The notes under the pieces: model-generated
What the model was told of the DNA's origin: nothing
What the model saw: only the letters and a program-made list of their open reading frames with translations
Database searches by the model: none
Shown here: piece by piece, positions 31,294 to 34,263 of the stretch
Numbering within the stretch: position 1 is the first letter of the stretch
Layout: each line of letters begins with the position of its first letter
DNA from: a bacterium
GTDB taxonomy: Bacteria; Bacillota; Clostridia; Oscillospirales; Oscillospiraceae
Direction of reading: 5' to 3'
NCBI GenBank assembly: GCA_004562395.1
Contig: SFQY01000005.1
Coordinates: 1 to 34,263, forward strand
Length of the DNA stretch: 34,263 bases
Program-made: the position numbers and the translations under genes

Positions 31294-33140
31294 CACAGTG
31301 AATCCTCCGTAACACAGAAGCCTCTGGGACCAAGAGTCAGCCAGTCCGGGGCCACCACCTGCAGATTGCAGCCCAGGATCAGTTTGCCTGCGGGGATCTC
31401 CCAGGGATCGCCGCTGCGGTTGCAGTAGACCCGAAGGGTCTTTCCCTGATAGCTTCGGGTAAAGCCGATGTGCTTGTCCCCTGCGGCGAAGAACCGAATG
31501 TCTCCCAGCCGGAGGGCTTCGTTGTCCCGGCGAAGTCTGCCCAGCCGCCGGAAGTGGTTCAGAAATTCCGGGTCTTCCCGGCCCCAGGGATAGGGACGCC
31601 GGTTGAAGGGATCCCGGTAGCCCTCCATGCAGGCCTCGTCGCCGTAATACAGGCTGGGGCTGCCGGGAAGGGTATACTGCAGGAAGGAGGCCATCATCAG
31701 CCGGTCCCTGGCCACGTCGAACTGATTCCGGGACAGGCGGCGCCGGGCCTTTTCCTCCCGGGGGCCGTCAAAGTCGTCCACCAGAGCGGTGAGGATCCGG
31801 GCCGTATCGTGGGTGCCCAGCAGGTTCATGTTGCACAGCGTCACCTGCCAGGGGTAATTCTCCACAATGGACATGACCGTGTCCTTCAGGGCCTTGCCGC
31901 CGTCGAAGCCATGGACAAAATTGATGATGGCGGTGCGGAAGGGATAGTTCATCACGGAATCCAGCTCACCGCCGGTAAAATAGGTCCGGCGCCGGTTGTA
32001 GGCGCATTTGTTGGAGGCGTCCTCCCAGACCTCTCCCATCAGGAGGGCGTCGGGCTTGACCTGGCGGATCCTCTGGCGCAGGAGCCGGATGAATTCATCC
32101 GGCAGCTCGTCCGCCACGTCCAGCCGGAAGCCGTCGGCTCCCAGCCGCAGCCAGTGGGCGACCACGCTGTCCTCATCGGTGATGATGTAGCGGATGAAGG
32201 CGGGATCCATCTTGTTGACGGTGGGCAGCGTGTCAAAATCCCACCAGGATTGGTACGCATCGGGCCAGTGGTAAAAGGTAAACCAGCTGGCATAGGGGGA
32301 CTCCTTGGAATTGTAGGCGCCCACGGAGTCAAAGGCCCCTTCCCGGTTAAAATAAACGCTGTTGGAACCGGTATGGGAATACACCCCGTCCAGGATCACC
32401 CGGATCCCCCGCTGATGGGCGGCCTGACACATCCGGGAGAAATCCTCCTCGGTGCCCAGCATGGGATCGGGGACTTTATAATCGCCGGTGTCGTAGCGGT
32501 GGCTGGAGAAACTCTTGGAAATGGGGTTCAGATAGAGAATGGTCACGCCAAGTCCCGCGATATAGTCCAGCTTTTCGGTGATGCCCCGGAAGTTGCCGCC
32601 AAAGAAATCGTTGTTCAGCACCACACCCTCGGGCGTGGGCTTCCAGTCCACTTCCTCGTCCCAGGAATTGTGGACCGTGTAGGGCTCCAGCTTGCCCGTC
32701 AGGTCGCATTGGCCGGATTTATAGAACCGGTCGGGGAAGATCTGGTAAATGGTAGCGCCCTTGGCCCAGTCCGGGGTCTCAAAGTCCGCCGGAACACAGC
32801 TCAGCTGCCACAGGTCGCCGTCTTCCATGTTGGTGTCGTCCCCTTGCTTGAACAGCCGGAAGCCTCCGTCGGGGGTATCAATATAGAAGTAATAAAAGTA
32901 CAGGCCGGTGTAGGGAATGGAAAAATCGCCGCCGAAGATCTCGTAGGCTCCCCTGCAGCGCTGCTTGCGCAGCTCAATGTTCTGGGCATTTGCGCCGTCG
33001 TCGTAGTTCAGAATGCAGAGGACCCGGGTCGCCCGGACCGAAGCGGGAATATGAATGTGAAGGGTGCAGGTCTGCCCCGGCACCAGGGTGCCGAAGGGGG
33101 TCTTGTACATGGACTGCTTGCTGTCGTATAGGATTCTCAT
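31293..33140 (-). CDS. GH13 alpha-glucanase, neopullulanase/cyclomaltodextrinase type
   Basis: The enzyme should hydrolyse alpha-1,4 (possibly alpha-1,6) links in maltodextrins or glycogen. The 615-residue protein has an N-terminal beta-sandwich (about 1-125, CBM34-like by position), then the (beta/alpha)8 barrel starting IYQIFPDRFYKSG. Catalytic residues are visible: nucleophile D341 (GFRLDVADE), acid/base E370 (LMGEVWED) and H444-D445 (GTHDTARI); VILDGVYSHTG is the first conserved region. No signal peptide is present, so it acts in the cytoplasm, perhaps on glycogen made by the glg genes. ATG at 33140 has AGGAG upstream; the open frame to 34082 runs antisense to the CBS gene and is not real coding. 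Confidence 0.92.
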   Translation of the reverse strand: MRILYDSKQSMYKTPFGTLVPGQTCTLHIHIPASVRATRVLCILNYDDGANAQNIELRKQRCRGAYEIFGGDFSIPYTGLYFYYFYIDTPDGGFRLFKQGDDTNMEDGDLWQLSCVPADFETPDWAKGATIYQIFPDRFYKSGQCDLTGKLEPYTVHNSWDEEVDWKPTPEGVVLNNDFFGGNFRGITEKLDYIAGLGVTILYLNPISKSFSSHRYDTGDYKVPDPMLGTEEDFSRMCQAAHQRGIRVILDGVYSHTGSNSVYFNREGAFDSVGAYNSKESPYASWFTFYHWPDAYQSWWDFDTLPTVNKMDPAFIRYIITDEDSVVAHWLRLGADGFRLDVADELPDEFIRLLRQRIRQVKPDALLMGEVWEDASNKCAYNRRRTYFTGGELDSVMNYPFRTAIINFVHGFDGGKALKDTVMSIVENYPWQVTLCNMNLLGTHDTARILTALVDDFDGPREEKARRRLSRNQFDVARDRLMMASFLQYTLPGSPSLYYGDEACMEGYRDPFNRRPYPWGREDPEFLNHFRRLGRLRRDNEALRLGDIRFFAAGDKHIGFTRSYQGKTLRVYCNRSGDPWEIPAGKLILGCNLQVVAPDWLTLGPRGFCVTEDSL

Positions 33141-33173
33141 GACGGTCTCCTGATCAGTAAAAGATATAGCGGT

Positions 33174-33202
33174 ATTATATCCTATTTCGGGAAGAAATGG
33201 AA
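33174..33202 (-). promoter_or_regulatory. Promoter of the GH13 gene
   Basis: On the minus strand TTCCAT (33202-33197) and TATAAT (33179-33174) are spaced by 17 bases, about 35 bases before the start codon. The -35 box is weak. Confidence 0.6.
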
Positions 33203-33330
33203 GGGATTTATTTGCTCTTTTTGGATTATTCCAAAACATCGGCGCGCTGCTGAAGCAAGTCTCCACTGCCGGGGATGCGTTCGCCGCGCCGGAAGGAAAG
33301 AAAAACCGGAAGCGCCGTATATTTCCATTT

Positions 33331-33357
33331 CCTCCTGCCCATACTCTGGGCAGGAGG
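33331..33357 (+). promoter_or_regulatory. Hairpin enclosing the ribosome binding site of the CBS gene
   Basis: A perfect 10-bp stem (CCTCCTGCCC at 33331-33340 with GGGCAGGAGG at 33348-33357) has the loop ATACTCT. The AGGAGG Shine-Dalgarno at 33352-33357 forms its 3' arm, so the closed form should block initiation at 33366. Confidence 0.75.
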
Positions 33358-33365
33358 GATGCATT

Positions 33366-33797
33366 ATGAAACTGCGGGATTTGATGACAAACCCGGTGAT
33401 CCGGATCCATCCGGAGGAATCCGTGGCGGTGGCGGCCAGGACGCTGGCACGGTACAATATTGGGGCGCTGCCGGTCTGCGGAAACGACGGGCGGCTCTGG
33501 GGCCTGGTGACGGACAGGGACATCGTCACACGCTGCCTGGCGGCCAACCGGTCCCCCTCGGCCACCCCGGTGCGGGATGTGATGACAACAAACGTGATCT
33601 CTGCCCGGCCGGACATGGACGCCGCCCTGGCGGCGGGACTGATGGGGCGGGAGCAGATCCGCCGCCTGCCGGTGATGGAAAACGGACGGCTGTGCGGCAT
33701 GGTCAGCCTGGGAGACCTGGCGCTGCGGCAGGAATCCAGCATTGAGGCCGGAGACGCCCTGACGGAGATCAGCGGCCACCTGTCCAGCAGAGACTGA
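33366..33797 (+). CDS. Two-CBS-domain protein
   Basis: This 143-residue cytoplasmic protein consists of a single CBS pair (Bateman module) and nothing else: domain 1 about residues 5-60 (DLMTNPVIRIHPEESV, LPVCGNDGRLWGLVTDRDIV) and domain 2 about 68-125 (DVMTTNVISARPDMD, RRLPVMENGRLCGMVSLGDLA). Such proteins bind adenine nucleotides or S-adenosylmethionine and act as sensors or partners; the ligand here is not readable. The DRDIV motif fits ribose binding in CBS domains. AGGAGG precedes the ATG but sits inside a hairpin. The gene is oriented toward the rRNA promoters and divergent from the glucanase. Confidence 0.88.
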   Translation: MKLRDLMTNPVIRIHPEESVAVAARTLARYNIGALPVCGNDGRLWGLVTDRDIVTRCLAANRSPSATPVRDVMTTNVISARPDMDAALAAGLMGREQIRRLPVMENGRLCGMVSLGDLALRQESSIEAGDALTEISGHLSSRD

Positions 33798-33906
33798 TGG
33801 GAAGACCGCTGAATGCGAAGCCGGGGAGGCTGTTGTCCACGGGAAAACGTCAACTGCCCACCGGTCAAGAGCAACAAAAATAAATGCGATTTCTTGTAGA
33901 AAATGC

Positions 33907-33935
33907 TTGACAAATGGGGACCGAGGTGATATTAT
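33907..33935 (+). promoter_or_regulatory. rRNA-type promoter P1
   Basis: TTGACA (33907-33912) and TATTAT (33930-33935) are 17 bases apart. First of three tandem promoters facing the right end of the window. Confidence 0.8.
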
Positions 33936-34009
33936 ATGCAAGCTGTCCGCGAGGGCGGCAAAAAATATGCCAAATTGAGCGGAATTTGAAAAGAAATTGA
34001 AAAAAGTTC

Positions 34010-34038
34010 TTGACAAACGAAGCAATATGAAGTATATT
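34010..34038 (+). promoter_or_regulatory. rRNA-type promoter P2
   Basis: TTGACA (34010-34015) and TATATT (34033-34038) are 17 bases apart. AAAAAAGTTC lies directly upstream of the -35 box, as at P3, forming an A-rich UP-like element. Confidence 0.85.
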
Positions 34039-34120
34039 AAAACAGTTGCGTGATGAAAGAAAACACTTCTGGAGCGCAACAATCCATTCTGAAAAATTTA
34101 AAAGAATCTTAAAAAAGTTC

Positions 34121-34149
34121 TTGACAAATTCGACAGAGTGTGATAGACT
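34121..34149 (+). promoter_or_regulatory. rRNA-type promoter P3
   Basis: TTGACA (34121-34126) and TAGACT (34144-34149) are 17 bases apart, again preceded by AAAAAAGTTC. P2 and P3 are 111 bases apart. Confidence 0.85.
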
Positions 34150-34263
34150 TTAAAAGCTTGCTACAAAGCAAGAAAGCTGTACCTTGTAAATTGAATAACG
34201 TAAAGAACGAACCAAGAAACACCTTGGACAATTAATGGATTGTTTAAGCGTAAGCGAAAAAAC
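34150..34263 (+). other. Probable leader of an rRNA operon (16S gene beyond the window)
   Basis: The region has a small stem CTTGCT-ACAA-AGCAAG (34157-34172), then TACCTTGTAAATTGAATAACG, which resembles the boxA-containing leader that precedes 16S rRNA in Clostridia, and an AT-rich stretch to the end. The start of 16S itself is not reached. The identification rests on the three tandem strong promoters and the leader sequence. Confidence 0.7.

Noticed and set aside
31043..31333. A 96-codon minus-strand frame over the small cysteine-rich gene
   Set aside because: Another frame in the same place has the coupled start codon, a well-placed ribosome binding site and a sensible protein; this one runs into the MITE.
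33141..34082. N-terminal extension of the GH13 gene to 34082
   Set aside because: It is antisense to the CBS gene and covers the predicted promoter of the GH13 gene and the rRNA promoters; the ATG at 33140 has a proper ribosome binding site.

Overview
The window is a chromosomal stretch from a GC-rich, low-oxygen-type Clostridia, most likely a gut member of the Oscillospirales. This is inferred from the gene set: SigA-type promoters, AGGAGG ribosome binding sites, a clostridial rnfCDGEAB operon, GlgC/GlgD/GlgA, a CBS-containing family II pyrophosphatase, RicT and NrdR, together with short palindromic intergenic repeats. Genus is not resolved. No tRNA, CRISPR array, transposase or phage gene is visible. 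Nearly all genes are housekeeping, so the unusual material lies in leaders and intergenic repeats.

Layout. 1-2059: rpoD/sigA behind a strong promoter, flanked on both sides by copies of a palindromic repeat and preceded by a train of small hairpins. 2060-4326: a manganese-type CDF exporter divergent from a DegV protein. 4329-4984: a 206-bp inverted-repeat element and a small membrane protein. 5065-6207: nrdR coupled to an SdpI-like membrane protein. 6265-12482: ppaC, then holB, ricT and an LTA-synthase-like enzyme; holB has GATA-heptamer inverted arrays on both sides. 12527-14800: mgtE with a leader carrying a 22-codon upstream ORF, transcribed from a promoter back to back with that of a Pat-like acetyltransferase. 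14832-18776: glgC-glgD-glgA. 18854-25522: the threonine branch, with asd, lysC and hom on the minus strand and thrC and thrB on the plus strand, interrupted by two MITE-like elements that share their termini. 25618-30755: the six-gene Rnf operon. 30851-33202: a second copy of the 4329 element, a 58-residue cysteine-rich protein and a cytoplasmic GH13 glucanase. 33331-34263: a CBS-domain protein whose ribosome binding site sits in a hairpin, then three tandem promoters and the leader of what should be an rRNA operon; the 16S gene itself lies beyond the window.

How the genes connect. The glg genes make glycogen from glucose-1-phosphate, and PpaC can pull the GlgC reaction by removing pyrophosphate; the GH13 enzyme can degrade the polymer. 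LysC, Asd, Hom, ThrB and ThrC together form the complete route from aspartate to threonine. Rnf converts reduced ferredoxin into an ion gradient and NADH. MgtE (Mg2+) and the CDF protein (probably Mn2+) handle divalent metals, and both have structured leaders.

The best candidate for something undescribed is the mgtE leader (promoter, uORF with its own strong ribosome binding site, and a stem that overlaps the uORF end). Next are the heptad-phased GATA arrays around holB and the intergenic element families.
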